DNA of 64,000 nucleotides from Cupriavidus respiraculi (lineage in GTDB: Bacteria; Pseudomonadota; Gammaproteobacteria; Burkholderiales; Burkholderiaceae): assembly GCF_914271545.1 (NCBI RefSeq), contig NZ_CAJZAH010000002.1:248001-312000 (forward strand). The letters run 5' to 3'. The notes under the pieces are model-generated. The model saw nothing but the letters and a program-made list of their open reading frames with translations. It was not told where the DNA came from and made no database searches. This document shows positions 1 through 8,215 of the stretch, one piece after another. Each line of letters opens with the position of its first letter. Positions within the stretch are counted from its first letter, which is position 1. Position numbers and translations under genes: made by a program.

Positions 1-3000
1 GCGGCGATGGGCTGGTTCACCTCGTGGGCAATGGAGGCGGTCAGCTGGCCCATGGTGGCGACGCGGTTGGCATGCGCGAGTTCCGCATGGACCTGCCGAT
101 AGCGCTGCTCGCCCTCGCGTACCTTCTGCTCCGCCTGCTTGCGCTCGGTCAGATCGAGCACGAACGCCACGCCCTCCATTCCGCTGCCCTCGAACGTGGC
201 CAGGCCCACGATGACGGGCACCCGGCTGCCGTCCTTCCTGATGTACTCCTTCTCGAAGGGCCGGGCGTGGCCCGTGCGCACGGCCTCGAGCAGGGCCTGC
301 TCGCTTTCCTGCAGCAGCTGCGGCGGCGTCAGGTCGGTCCAGCGCACGCGCCCCGAGACGAGATCCTCCCGCTCGTACCCGACCATGCGCAGGAACGCGT
401 CGTTGGCCTCGACGATATCGCCGCCGGCGTTCCAGACGATGATGCCGATGATGTTGGCATCCACCAGGCGCCGGATCTTGCCCTCGCGTTCCGCCAGATC
501 GCGGTACAGGCGCGCGTTTTCCAGCGAGCCGGCGGCCTGCGCCGCGACCAGCTTGAGCACGGCGATGCGGTTGGGGCTGAAGACGCGCGGGGCCAGGTTG
601 TTCTCGAGATAGAGCGCGCCCGTGAGCTTGGCCTGGTGCAGCAGCGGCAGGCACAGCACCGAGCGCGCGCGGTGCTCGACCACATAGGGATCGGTGGCCG
701 ACGCGGGCTCGGCTGCGGCGTCGTCCAGGAACACCGTGTCGCGGGTGCGCAGCACGTGGTAGAGCACGCTCTCCGGCAGCATGGCGCCGGAGACGGGATC
801 GTCGCGCAACCGCAGCTGCGCCGGCTCCGCCCCCGTTGTCGCCTCGGCGGCGATGCGCGGCTCGCCGCCGTCGGACAGGATCAGCAGGCCGCGTTCGGCC
901 CCGGCCTGCTCCAGCGCGGTACGCATCACCATCTCGATCAGCTTGTCGAGCACCAGTTCGCCGGACGCGGCCTGCGAGACCTTCAGCACGGTGCCCAGGT
1001 CCAGTTGCTCGACCGGCGTCGCGATCGTGCTGGTCGGGCCGGGCATGGGGTCCACCGTGCGCAGATGCGGGTAGCGCTCCTCCAGCTGCCGCGCCTTGCC
1101 GTTGGCGCCCCAGCGCAGATAGCCGTAGCGCGCATCCTGCAGATAGACGCGCGCGATCTTGCGCATGCCGCGCCCCGCGTAGAAGAGCGACGCAAGCTCG
1201 TTGGCCAGCGCCTCCGTGTGGACGAAGGCGCTGTCCTGCGCCAGTTCGATGGCCTGCTCGTACAGTTCCCCGGCATCGAGCAGGCGGCCTTCGAGCCGTG
1301 CGATCTCGGCCCCCACCAGCGCGGCGCGGTCGCCGAAGTTGGCGGAGCAGTTGTCCGCCCAGACGCGCAGCTGCCGGTGATGTTCCGCCATGGCGGCGAG
1401 GTGCGGCGGCCACTGGCCCGCGTCGGCCGCATCGCAGCACGCCGCATGCGAGAGCGCCGCGTAGAAGTGATATTCGGCTTCCTCGAAGAAGGACGCCGAG
1501 GTCCACAGATAGGTCTGCGCCCTCGCCGCCGCGCGGATCGCAGACACGTGATCGCCGGCGAGATAGCAGGACTGCAGCTTCCTGGTCCAGTACCAGCACG
1601 CGGCCAGCGCGAGGTCGGGATTGGCGGCCAGATGCGCCTCGGTGCGCTGTTCGTCGAAGTGCCGGTCGTCCAGGCAGCCGAACCGGGGCGACAGGCCGCG
1701 CAGCATGCGCACCAGCGCCAGCTGTGTCGTCATGAACGTGATGACCAGGCCGAAGCGCATTTTCTCGGCATAGGCCAGGCCGCGCTCGGCCTCCACCTGC
1801 ACGTCGGCCAGCGGCTCGCCGGCGAACAGCTGGTCCGAGACGAGGCTGTTCCCGGCGTAGGCCGCATACGGCAGGTCGCCGACACGGTCGGCCGCCGCGA
1901 AGGCGCGGCGCAGCAGTTCGCGGCAGGTGCGCACGGGCCGCATCCAGCGCACGACAAAGATCGAGAAGCACAGATAGGTCTTGGCCTCGAAGCGCTTGAG
2001 CCCGTGCCGGTCGACCAGTTCGCAGCCGACCTTGCCGAAGCGGTAGCCCGCCTGATAGTCGCCGAAGCGGCGTCCGGCCACCCGGCCGACATTGGCATAC
2101 AGCACGCACGAGGCATCGCAGTTGCCCCGCTCCAGGCTCAGGCTCACTGCCTTGCAGACGGCCAGGCAGCCCAGGTTGGCGTCGGTCTGCAGCGCGGGCG
2201 CGAAGAACTTGCTCAGCGCCTCCACCGTCCACAGCGCCTCGGCATCCTCCATCATCGGCATATCGACCAGCGCTTCGATCTTGCGGTCGCCGAGCCTCGT
2301 CCAGATCAGGTCGTACTCGCGCCGCACCTCGTCGTCGCCCGGATGCGGCGACCAGTCGATGCCGACATGCCGCAGAAACGCCAGGCACACCGCCACCGCC
2401 CGATCGCTGCGGTCCTGCACCAGGAAGACGTCCAGGTGCAGGCACATGACCGTGGCCTTCTCGACCGTCGTGCGGGCGCGCGCCGACAGCGCGGCCAGCC
2501 GCTCGTCCGCGGCCGAAAGCTGCCCTGTCAGGAACTCGCATTCGGCCCGGTTCAACTCCAGCGCGAAGCGCAGGTCATGCCGGCGCTGCCAGCCGTCGTC
2601 CTCGAGCAGCGCCGTGCCCGCGACCAGATAGGTCAGCGCGGACGCATAGGCGCTCGACGCCTTGGCGCGCTGGCCGGCCAGCAGGTTGAATTCGGCCAGC
2701 TGATCGCGCTCGTCGCGGTCGGCAATCAGCGCCGAGCCGCGGTTGAGCTGGCCCGCGATCTCGAAGATCGCTTCCGTGCGTTGCTCCGGCAGCGTCCGCG
2801 CCGCCAGCAGGCGCCCGATGCGCAGGTGCGCCTGGGCGCGCGAGCCGTCCGGGATCAGCGAATAGGCGCCCTCGTGGACCCGGTCGTGCACGAAGGCATA
2901 GGCGCCCTCGCGGCGCGCGACCAGTTCCTGGCGGATGGCCTCCCACAAGGCGGCATGGACCTGCGCCTGCGGCATGTCCAGCACGGTCGCCAGATCGCCG

Positions 3001-4877
3001 ATGCCGGCGACGTTGCCCAGGCACGCGAGCTGCTGCAACGCCTGCTGGGTCTCGGCCGGCAGGCGCGTCAGCTTGCCGGCCATCAGGTCCACCACGTTGT
3101 CCGTATAGCCCTTGGCCTCGATGCGCTCGCGCTCCCAGCACCACTGCCCCCGATCATGATCGAAGACGAGCAGGTTCTCGTCGACCAGCGCGTGCAGGAA
3201 CTGGATCACGAAGAATGGATTGCCCGCGGTCTTGTCGTGCACCAGCTGCGCAAGCGGCGCGATGCGTTCCGGCGGGCAGTGCAGCGCTTCGGCCACTAGT
3301 TGCAGGATGTGCCCGCCCGCCAGCGGCGCAAGCGCGATGTCGTGGACCCTGACCCCGGCCTTGCGGATGGACCGCAGCTTGATGGTCAGCGGATGCGTAG
3401 CGTCGATCTCGTTGTCGCGGTAGGCGCCGATCAGCAACAGGTGCCGCAGGTCCGGGCCGGTGAGCAGGTCCTCCAGCAGGTCCAGCGTCGCGGCGTCCAG
3501 CCACTGCAGATCGTCGAGCAGCAGCGCCAGCGGGTGCTCGGGACGGGCGAACACCCCGATAAAGCGGCGGAATACCAGGAGGAAACGGCTCTGCGCCTGC
3601 TGGGGCTCCAGCACCGGCACCGGCGGCGGCTCGCCGATGATCAGCCGCAGTTCGGGAATCAGGTCGGTCATCAGCCGCGCATTGGGACCCAGCGCCTCGC
3701 GCAGTGCCTCGCGCCAGCGCGCCAGTTCGGTATCGCGCTTGCCCAGCAGCGGCCGCACCAGGCTCTGGAACGCCTGCACCAGCGTCGAATACGGAATGTC
3801 GCGCTTGTACTGGTCGAACTTGCCGGCGGCGAACAGCGCCCTCGGCGGCACCAGCACCTTGTGCAGTTCGTTGACCACCGACGACTTGCCCATGCCGGAA
3901 TAGCCGGAGACCAGCACCAGCTCGGGCACGCCGCTGTCGACCACACGTTCGAACGCGGCCACCAGCGTGCCTACCTCGTCCTCGCGGCCGTAGAGCTTCT
4001 CGGGAATCAGCAGGCGGTCGCGCGTGCCGTGCTCGTCCAGCGCAAAACCCGCGATATGGCCGTCGCGCTGCCACTCGGCGAGGCAGCGCCGCAGGTCATG
4101 CTCGACGCCCCCGGCGGTCTGGTAGCGCTCCTCCGCCGTCTTGGCGAGCAGCTTCATGACGATGTGCGACAGGACGGGCGGCACGCTTGCCATCCGCACG
4201 GCCGGGGCCACCGGCATTCTCGCGATATGGCAGTGCACCCATTCCATCGGCTCGGTCGCGGCGAACGGCAGCGTGCCCGTCAGCATCTGGTACAGGGTGA
4301 CACCGAAAGCGTAGAGATCGCTGCGCGAATCGATGGAGCGATTCATCCGGCCGGTCTGCTCGGGCGCCATATAGGCCAGCGTGCCGGCGATGGTCTCCGG
4401 CGCCTCCGGCGCCTGGCGCTCCCGCGGCAGCCGCGAGGCGAGGCCAAAGCCGGTGAGGCGCACCCGTCCGTCGGTGCAGTTGACGACGATATGGGAGGGC
4501 TTGAGATCCTTGTGGACCAGCCCTTGCTGATGCAGCTTGCCCAGCGCCGCGGCGATGCCGACGGCGAGGCGCAGCGCGTGGCCGGTTTCCATCGGCGTGC
4601 CGAGCAGCGCCGCGAGGGGCTCGCCGCCCACGTCCTCCAGCACCAGCAGCGTCCGGCCGCCTTCGCGCACCAGCGCCAGCGGCCGCACGGCCCATCCGCC
4701 ATCGAGTTGGTCCTTCAGGCCGTACTCGTGGGCGAGGCGGTCCAGGCTCGCCGGCGGCGGTTGTTCGGCGGCAGTGTCCGCCAACAGTACGGGCTGGCCG
4801 CCGCCGTGGCCGGGATGGTGTCCGCGACTGAAGACGCGTTCGCCGTCGTCCCACAATATCTGCCGTGTCTGTCCCAT
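1..4877 (-). CDS. Hybrid Ser/Thr (pseudo)kinase - AAA ATPase - GAF - PAS - histidine kinase, partial (3' end outside window)
   Basis: The reading frame stays open from an ATG at 4877 to the window edge (1625 codons). Domains in order: a protein-kinase-like domain (residues about 1-270), an AAA/STAND-type ATPase with Walker A GYSGMGKS (Lys331), a long helical TPR-like stretch (about 560-1280), GAF (about 1290-1440), PAS (about 1458-1577) and the dimerisation/phosphoacceptor helix of a histidine kinase, with the H-box His at residue 1618. The catalytic ATPase domain lies beyond the window. The architecture matches the trifunctional kinase/ATPase/sensor family common in Burkholderiales. The kinase domain looks degenerate: no glycine loop or VAIK lysine is visible, the catalytic loop reads HKDLKPSH (122-129) and DFG is GFG (143-145). 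It is cytosolic, with no membrane segments seen. A likely partner is the FixJ-type regulator at 6954-7628; this is inferred. Confidence 0.9.
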   Translation of the reverse strand, partial: MGQTRQILWDDGERVFSRGHHPGHGGGQPVLLADTAAEQPPPASLDRLAHEYGLKDQLDGGWAVRPLALVREGGRTLLVLEDVGGEPLAALLGTPMETGHALRLAVGIAAALGKLHQQGLVHKDLKPSHIVVNCTDGRVRLTGFGLASRLPRERQAPEAPETIAGTLAYMAPEQTGRMNRSIDSRSDLYAFGVTLYQMLTGTLPFAATEPMEWVHCHIARMPVAPAVRMASVPPVLSHIVMKLLAKTAEERYQTAGGVEHDLRRCLAEWQRDGHIAGFALDEHGTRDRLLIPEKLYGREDEVGTLVAAFERVVDSGVPELVLVSGYSGMGKSSVVNELHKVLVPPRALFAAGKFDQYKRDIPYSTLVQAFQSLVRPLLGKRDTELARWREALREALGPNARLMTDLIPELRLIIGEPPPVPVLEPQQAQSRFLLVFRRFIGVFARPEHPLALLLDDLQWLDAATLDLLEDLLTGPDLRHLLLIGAYRDNEIDATHPLTIKLRSIRKAGVRVHDIALAPLAGGHILQLVAEALHCPPERIAPLAQLVHDKTAGNPFFVIQFLHALVDENLLVFDHDRGQWCWERERIEAKGYTDNVVDLMAGKLTRLPAETQQALQQLACLGNVAGIGDLATVLDMPQAQVHAALWEAIRQELVARREGAYAFVHDRVHEGAYSLIPDGSRAQAHLRIGRLLAARTLPEQRTEAIFEIAGQLNRGSALIADRDERDQLAEFNLLAGQRAKASSAYASALTYLVAGTALLEDDGWQRRHDLRFALELNRAECEFLTGQLSAADERLAALSARARTTVEKATVMCLHLDVFLVQDRSDRAVAVCLAFLRHVGIDWSPHPGDDEVRREYDLIWTRLGDRKIEALVDMPMMEDAEALWTVEALSKFFAPALQTDANLGCLAVCKAVSLSLERGNCDASCVLYANVGRVAGRRFGDYQAGYRFGKVGCELVDRHGLKRFEAKTYLCFSIFVVRWMRPVRTCRELLRRAFAAADRVGDLPYAAYAGNSLVSDQLFAGEPLADVQVEAERGLAYAEKMRFGLVITFMTTQLALVRMLRGLSPRFGCLDDRHFDEQRTEAHLAANPDLALAACWYWTRKLQSCYLAGDHVSAIRAAARAQTYLWTSASFFEEAEYHFYAALSHAACCDAADAGQWPPHLAAMAEHHRQLRVWADNCSANFGDRAALVGAEIARLEGRLLDAGELYEQAIELAQDSAFVHTEALANELASLFYAGRGMRKIARVYLQDARYGYLRWGANGKARQLEERYPHLRTVDPMPGPTSTIATPVEQLDLGTVLKVSQAASGELVLDKLIEMVMRTALEQAGAERGLLILSDGGEPRIAAEATTGAEPAQLRLRDDPVSGAMLPESVLYHVLRTRDTVFLDDAAAEPASATDPYVVEHRARSVLCLPLLHQAKLTGALYLENNLAPRVFSPNRIAVLKLVAAQAAGSLENARLYRDLAEREGKIRRLVDANIIGIIVWNAGGDIVEANDAFLRMVGYEREDLVSGRVRWTDLTPPQLLQESEQALLEAVRTGHARPFEKEYIRKDGSRVPVIVGLATFEGSGMEGVAFVLDLTERKQAEQKVREGEQRYRQVHAELAHANRVATMGQLTASIAHEVNQPIA

Positions 4878-5102
4878 GGGCGCCGCAACCCTATGCAGGT
4901 GGTCATCTGCCGCACGCTGCCATCGGATTGCCGCGCCGCTCCGGTGCCGGACCATCGAAATGTCCATACAAAGCGGGCGGGGAGAACTCCGAAAGCGATC
5001 GACAACACGGCATCTCCGCGATCACTGACGCTGCCGAAGCAGCAATCGGAGCATACACCCCGCGCGTGACGACGGCGCGGCGAAGCGACGCGGACGCGGC
5101 CC

Positions 5103-5130
5103 GATGCGGATAGCGATGCGGATAGCGATG
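5103..5130. repeat. 12-bp tandem repeat in the kinase upstream region
   Basis: The unit gatgcggatagc occurs twice in tandem followed by a partial third copy. It lies in the 292-bp gap between the LysR gene and the hybrid kinase gene, both on the minus strand. No function is evident; nothing else recognisable was seen in this gap. Confidence 0.6.
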
Positions 5131-5169
5131 CCGGCGCAAGCGGCGTGGGCGGTACACCCGGGAACAGAT

Positions 5170-6207
5170 TCAGGCGGCCATCCTTTGCGCCGGAGCCTGC
5201 GGATCGTCCGGCTGGAACGCGCGCAGATCGCCGGGATCGCGCGCGCGGATCTGCTCGGTGACGAAGTCGATCAGGACGCGGATGCGCGCGGGCAGGTGCT
5301 GGCGGCACAGGTAGCAGATGTAGTGGGCCTGACCCTGCGGCGCGTATTGCGGCAGCGCCATGACCAGCTCGCCGCGCTCGATATGCTCGCGGATCTGGTA
5401 CCCCGCCATCTGCGCGATGCCCCGCCCCTCCAGCACGGCGCGCAGGACGAGGTCGGCATCGTTGAAGCTGAGCCGCGCGGCGGGCAGGTACTTGCGCGGC
5501 TGCCCCTCGGCCTCGAACTCCCATTCCGCCACGCGGCCGCTGGCACCGCGCAGATTGATGCAGTCATGCTCGCTCAACGCGTCCAGCGTGGCCGGCAGCC
5601 CGTGCCTTTCCACGTAGGCGGGAGACGCGCAAAGCGCGACCGGCATCGGGACCAGGCGTTTGGCCACGATGCTCGAATCGGCGATGCTGCCGTTGCGGAA
5701 GGCGACATCGATCTGGTCGGCGGCGAAGTCCGCCGGGCGATCGTCCAGCACCAGATCGACCGCGATATCGGGATAAGCGTCGTGGAATCGGGACAGCAGC
5801 GGCGCTACCACCTTGCGGCCGAAATCGACAGTCGAGCCGATGCGCAGCTGGCCGCGCGGCGGGCCCTGGCGCAGGTCGCGCAGGTCGTTCATCGCGTCGA
5901 CGATATGGGTCACGCCGCGATTGCAGTTCTCGAAGAAGCGCTCGCCCTCGCGCGTCAGCCGCGTTGCCCGCGTCGTGCGGAAGAACAGGCGCGTGCTCAG
6001 TTGCGCCTCCAGCTTCTGCACGTTGCGGCAGACTGCCGAACGGCCGATGCCCAGCCGCTCGGCCGCGCGCGAGAAGCTGCCCTCGGTGGCCACCGCCATG
6101 AATGCGACGATGCCCGTATAGCTTGCCGCGAAGCAGGACGACAGCGCGTCGGTCGGATACGGCAGGCCGACATGAAATCCGCGCGGCGATACAGGCGACT
6201 GGTGCAT
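5170..6207 (-). CDS. LysR-family transcriptional regulator
   Basis: A typical LysR protein: a winged helix-turn-helix near the N-terminus (residues about 35-95, with GSFSRAAERLGIGRSAVCRNVQKLE) followed by a periplasmic-binding-protein-like effector domain (about 120-320, with LRIGSTVDFGRKVVAPLLSRF). The ATG at 6207 gives 345 aa; an in-frame start further upstream is possible but would add a long non-conserved tail. Even this start leaves about 30 residues before the helix-turn-helix, longer than usual, so the true start may be internal. It is co-directional with the hybrid kinase downstream (292-bp gap). Its target is not obvious: no metabolic gene is divergent from it, only the receiver-only response regulator at 6546. 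Confidence 0.92.
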   Translation of the reverse strand: MHQSPVSPRGFHVGLPYPTDALSSCFAASYTGIVAFMAVATEGSFSRAAERLGIGRSAVCRNVQKLEAQLSTRLFFRTTRATRLTREGERFFENCNRGVTHIVDAMNDLRDLRQGPPRGQLRIGSTVDFGRKVVAPLLSRFHDAYPDIAVDLVLDDRPADFAADQIDVAFRNGSIADSSIVAKRLVPMPVALCASPAYVERHGLPATLDALSEHDCINLRGASGRVAEWEFEAEGQPRKYLPAARLSFNDADLVLRAVLEGRGIAQMAGYQIREHIERGELVMALPQYAPQGQAHYICYLCRQHLPARIRVLIDFVTEQIRARDPGDLRAFQPDDPQAPAQRMAA

Positions 6208-6545
6208 GGCTGGCTCCCACCTCGATAGGCCCATCCCGGCGACGCGAATGCGATCGCCCCGGACATGAGACAAGGGTAGGCCGACGTGCGCCACAAGACC
6301 ATTCTACGAACCGATGGCGCCGCCCCTACCAACGCGTCGCGCGCCTATACGCAGGTATGACACGGAGCCCGCGGCGCGCCGCACGCGCGCAGGGAACCCC
6401 GGCGCGGCAAGCGCCGCCCGGACTATACGTTCGTATGATTCTCGGCCGCGGGTGCGAGGATTACGCTTGGTTCGTAGGCGCGGGCCGACGGACGCGAAGG
6501 CGTTCCAGGAGCCCGCCCGCATCCTTTGAAGCCGAGGCCCGTCTC
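6208..6545. promoter_or_regulatory. 338-bp divergent control region with paired TATACG...CGTATGA sites
   Basis: No gene is seen here. Two 16-mers at 6345-6360 and 6423-6438 share the form ctatacgNNNgtatga (13 of 16 bases identical, 78 bp apart), and each is a partial inverted repeat. A 9-bp inverted pair, ctacgaacc at 6304-6312 and ggttcgtag at 6469-6477, flanks them and shares the TACG/CGTA half-element. Dyad sites repeated over about 170 bp between two divergent regulatory genes look like operators, plausibly for the FixJ/LuxR-type regulator nearby or for the LysR protein. Confidence 0.5.
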
Positions 6546-6917
6546 TTGTGCTCCGCCGAAGTAGTCTCGATTGTCGATGACGACGAATCCATCCGCCTGG
6601 CGACGGGAAGCCTCGTGCGCTCGTGCGGCTGGCCGACCCGGCTGTTCGCGTCCGCGGACGAGTTCCTGGCCTCCGGCCTGGTCGGCCGGACTTCGTGCCT
6701 GATCTCCGACGTCATGATGCCCGGCATGTCGGGCGTCGCGATGCACGACCGCGTGCGCGCAATGGGCTACGCGCCGCCGACCATTTTCATCACCGCGTTT
6801 CCCGCGGCCGAGCTGAAGGCCAGGGCATTGGCCAATGGCGCGCTGGCCGTGCTGGACAAGCCGGTGGATCCCGACGCCATTGCCTACTGGCTGGCCATCG
6901 CGCTGAAGACGCCTTAG
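6546..6917 (+). CDS. Receiver-only response regulator (CheY/FixJ-N type)
   Basis: A single receiver domain of about 123 aa with no output domain. It has the acidic pocket (DDDES, residues 11-15), phosphoacceptor Asp55 in CLISDVMMPG, Thr83 and the conserved Lys105 (LDKPVDP). I chose a TTG at 6546 because it places the first strand at the usual distance; no in-frame ATG or GTG lies close to the domain, so the start is uncertain. It ends 36 bp from the stop of the converging LuxR-type regulator. A stand-alone receiver beside a hybrid kinase may act as a phosphate sink or relay for that kinase; that role is inferred. Confidence 0.8.
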   Translation: MCSAEVVSIVDDDESIRLATGSLVRSCGWPTRLFASADEFLASGLVGRTSCLISDVMMPGMSGVAMHDRVRAMGYAPPTIFITAFPAAELKARALANGALAVLDKPVDPDAIAYWLAIALKTP

Positions 6918-6922
6918 GCCGC

Positions 6923-6952
6923 CCCCGGCCCCGGCCCCGGCCCCGGTCCCGG
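6923..6952. repeat. CCCCGG hexanucleotide tandem repeat
   Basis: Four perfect CCCCGG units and a fifth with one change fill the 36-bp gap between the converging stop codons of the two response-regulator genes. Slippage could alter copy number. The run could form stable G/C structures and might act as a crude bidirectional stop, but there is no U-tract. Confidence 0.7.
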
Positions 6953-6953
6953 C

Positions 6954-7628
6954 TCAGGACGATTTGCGCTGCTGCGGGACGATCCCCAGCGATTCCGATT
7001 TCCTGACAAGGTCCGCGACCGAGCGCGCGCCCATCTTCTTCATGACCTGGCCGCGGTGGATCTTGACCGTGATTTCGCTCAGATTCAGTTCCGAGGCGAT
7101 TTGCTTGTTCATCAACCCCGCCACCACGTACCCCAGCACTTCGCGCTCGCGGCCGGTCAGCTGGTCGTACGCCGCGCGGACCTCCGCCAGCGACTGCTCC
7201 GCCGCAAGACGTTCGCCGTCACGCGCGAGCGCATTGGCCACCGCGTCGAGCATGTCCTGGTCGCGGAAGGGCTTGGCAAAGAAATCGACCGCACCGGCCT
7301 TCATCGCCTTGACGGTCATCGCGATGTCGCCATGCCCGGTCACGAACACGATCGGCATGCGCACGCCGCTTCTCGCGACCTGCTCCTGGAAGGCCAGCCC
7401 GCTCTCGCCGCGCAGCCGCACGTCGAGGATGAGGCAGCTCGGACCGTCGTGCCTGGGCAGGGCAAGGAATTCCTGCGACGACTCGAACGTCTCCACGCGC
7501 AGGCCCACCGAGCGCAGCAGCCCGCGCAGCGCCAGCCGCATCGACTCGTCGTCGTCGATCACATAGACCACGGGCTCCTTGCGCTCGCGTGCACTGCTGG
7601 CCGGCGTCGGATGCGTTTCGCGAAACAT
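6954..7628 (-). CDS. FixJ/NarL-type response regulator (receiver + LuxR HTH)
   Basis: A 224-aa two-domain regulator. The receiver domain (residues about 20-140) has Asp25-27, phosphoacceptor Asp69 (CLILDVRL) and Lys119 (FFAKPF). The C-terminal LuxR-type helix-turn-helix (about 155-210) contains LTGREREVLGYVVAGLMNKQ and the recognition helix SEITVKIHRGQVMKKM. The ATG at 7628 has a good ribosome site (aaggag, 6 nt upstream). A possible -10 (TAGAAT) is at 7662-7667. This family (FixJ, TodT, StyR) usually answers PAS-containing soluble kinases, so the hybrid kinase at the left edge is the obvious candidate partner. Confidence 0.93.
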   Translation of the reverse strand: MFRETHPTPASSARERKEPVVYVIDDDESMRLALRGLLRSVGLRVETFESSQEFLALPRHDGPSCLILDVRLRGESGLAFQEQVARSGVRMPIVFVTGHGDIAMTVKAMKAGAVDFFAKPFRDQDMLDAVANALARDGERLAAEQSLAEVRAAYDQLTGREREVLGYVVAGLMNKQIASELNLSEITVKIHRGQVMKKMGARSVADLVRKSESLGIVPQQRKSS

Positions 7629-8004
7629 ATGGGCTCCTTCCCGCGCGGTGGCGGTGTAGCCATTCTAGGCAAGATTTCGCCGGCGGCACATCGGCTTCTT
7701 CCTGAACGGGGCCCCGGCGCAAAGCCGACGGCTGCCTGCGGGATCGCCATGTGGGCAGTCTGTCGATCACGCCGAGGGCCAAGGAGGCGGCCGGGCGTTC
7801 CGCACGTGGCGCCCGGCGTCCCGTACCACTGCCTGCGGCAGGTCAGCAAGGCGGAGTTCGACAAGCATTGTTGCCCGGCGGGAAACGGTGAGTGAGCCGC
7901 CGCGCCACTACTCCGGCGTCCATGCAATACCTACCATGCCGACATGGCGATGCGTCGGGCGTGATGGACGACAACAGCGCAGTGCCCGCCGAAGGAGAGC
8001 AAAC
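7629..8004. other. 376-bp intergenic region, divergent
   Basis: It separates the leftward response regulator from the rightward small membrane peptide. Apart from the candidate -10 box for the regulator (7662-7667 on the minus strand) and the strong ribosome site of the peptide (aaggag, around 7992-7998), I recognise no element here and no convincing gene. Confidence 0.5.
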
Positions 8005-8106
8005 ATGCCTCGTCTGGAACCGCTGTTCGTGTTGGCCGCCTGGCTGCTGCTGACGGTGGCCAACGCCGGTCTGGCCGTTGCCGTGGCGTTCAGCGGCGCC
8101 GTGTGA
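8005..8106 (+). CDS. 33-residue single-span membrane peptide
   Basis: An ATG at 8005 is preceded by a near-perfect Shine-Dalgarno sequence (gaaggagag, 6 nt spacing). It encodes a 33-aa peptide with a short charged start (MPRLEP) and one hydrophobic segment of about 24 residues (LFVLAAWLLLTVANAGLAVA), enough for one membrane span. It ends 109 bp before the NADH-dehydrogenase-like gene and may be transcribed with it. I know no family for it. The ribosome site and coherent hydrophobicity are the only support, so it could be a small respiratory-complex-associated peptide or spurious. Confidence 0.45.
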   Translation: MPRLEPLFVLAAWLLLTVANAGLAVAVAFSGAV

Positions 8107-8215
8107 AGCGGACCATCGGCCAACGCCCGCCGCGCAGCGCAATTCGCTGCGTCTCATTCGCTGCCGCACGTTGGGGGCGGCGATTTTCCCCCTAGGTAGT
8201 CGTAAGGAAACCACC

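Noticed and set aside
24-3299. A 1091-codon open frame on the plus strand
   Set aside because: It lies wholly antisense to the hybrid kinase, whose frame shows clear domains; the translation is His/Gln/Arg/Leu-rich low-complexity, typical of GC-rich shadows.
4715-5524. A minus-strand open frame overlapping the kinase start and the LysR gene end
   Set aside because: Out of frame with both real genes, Arg/Ala/Gly-rich, no recognisable motif.
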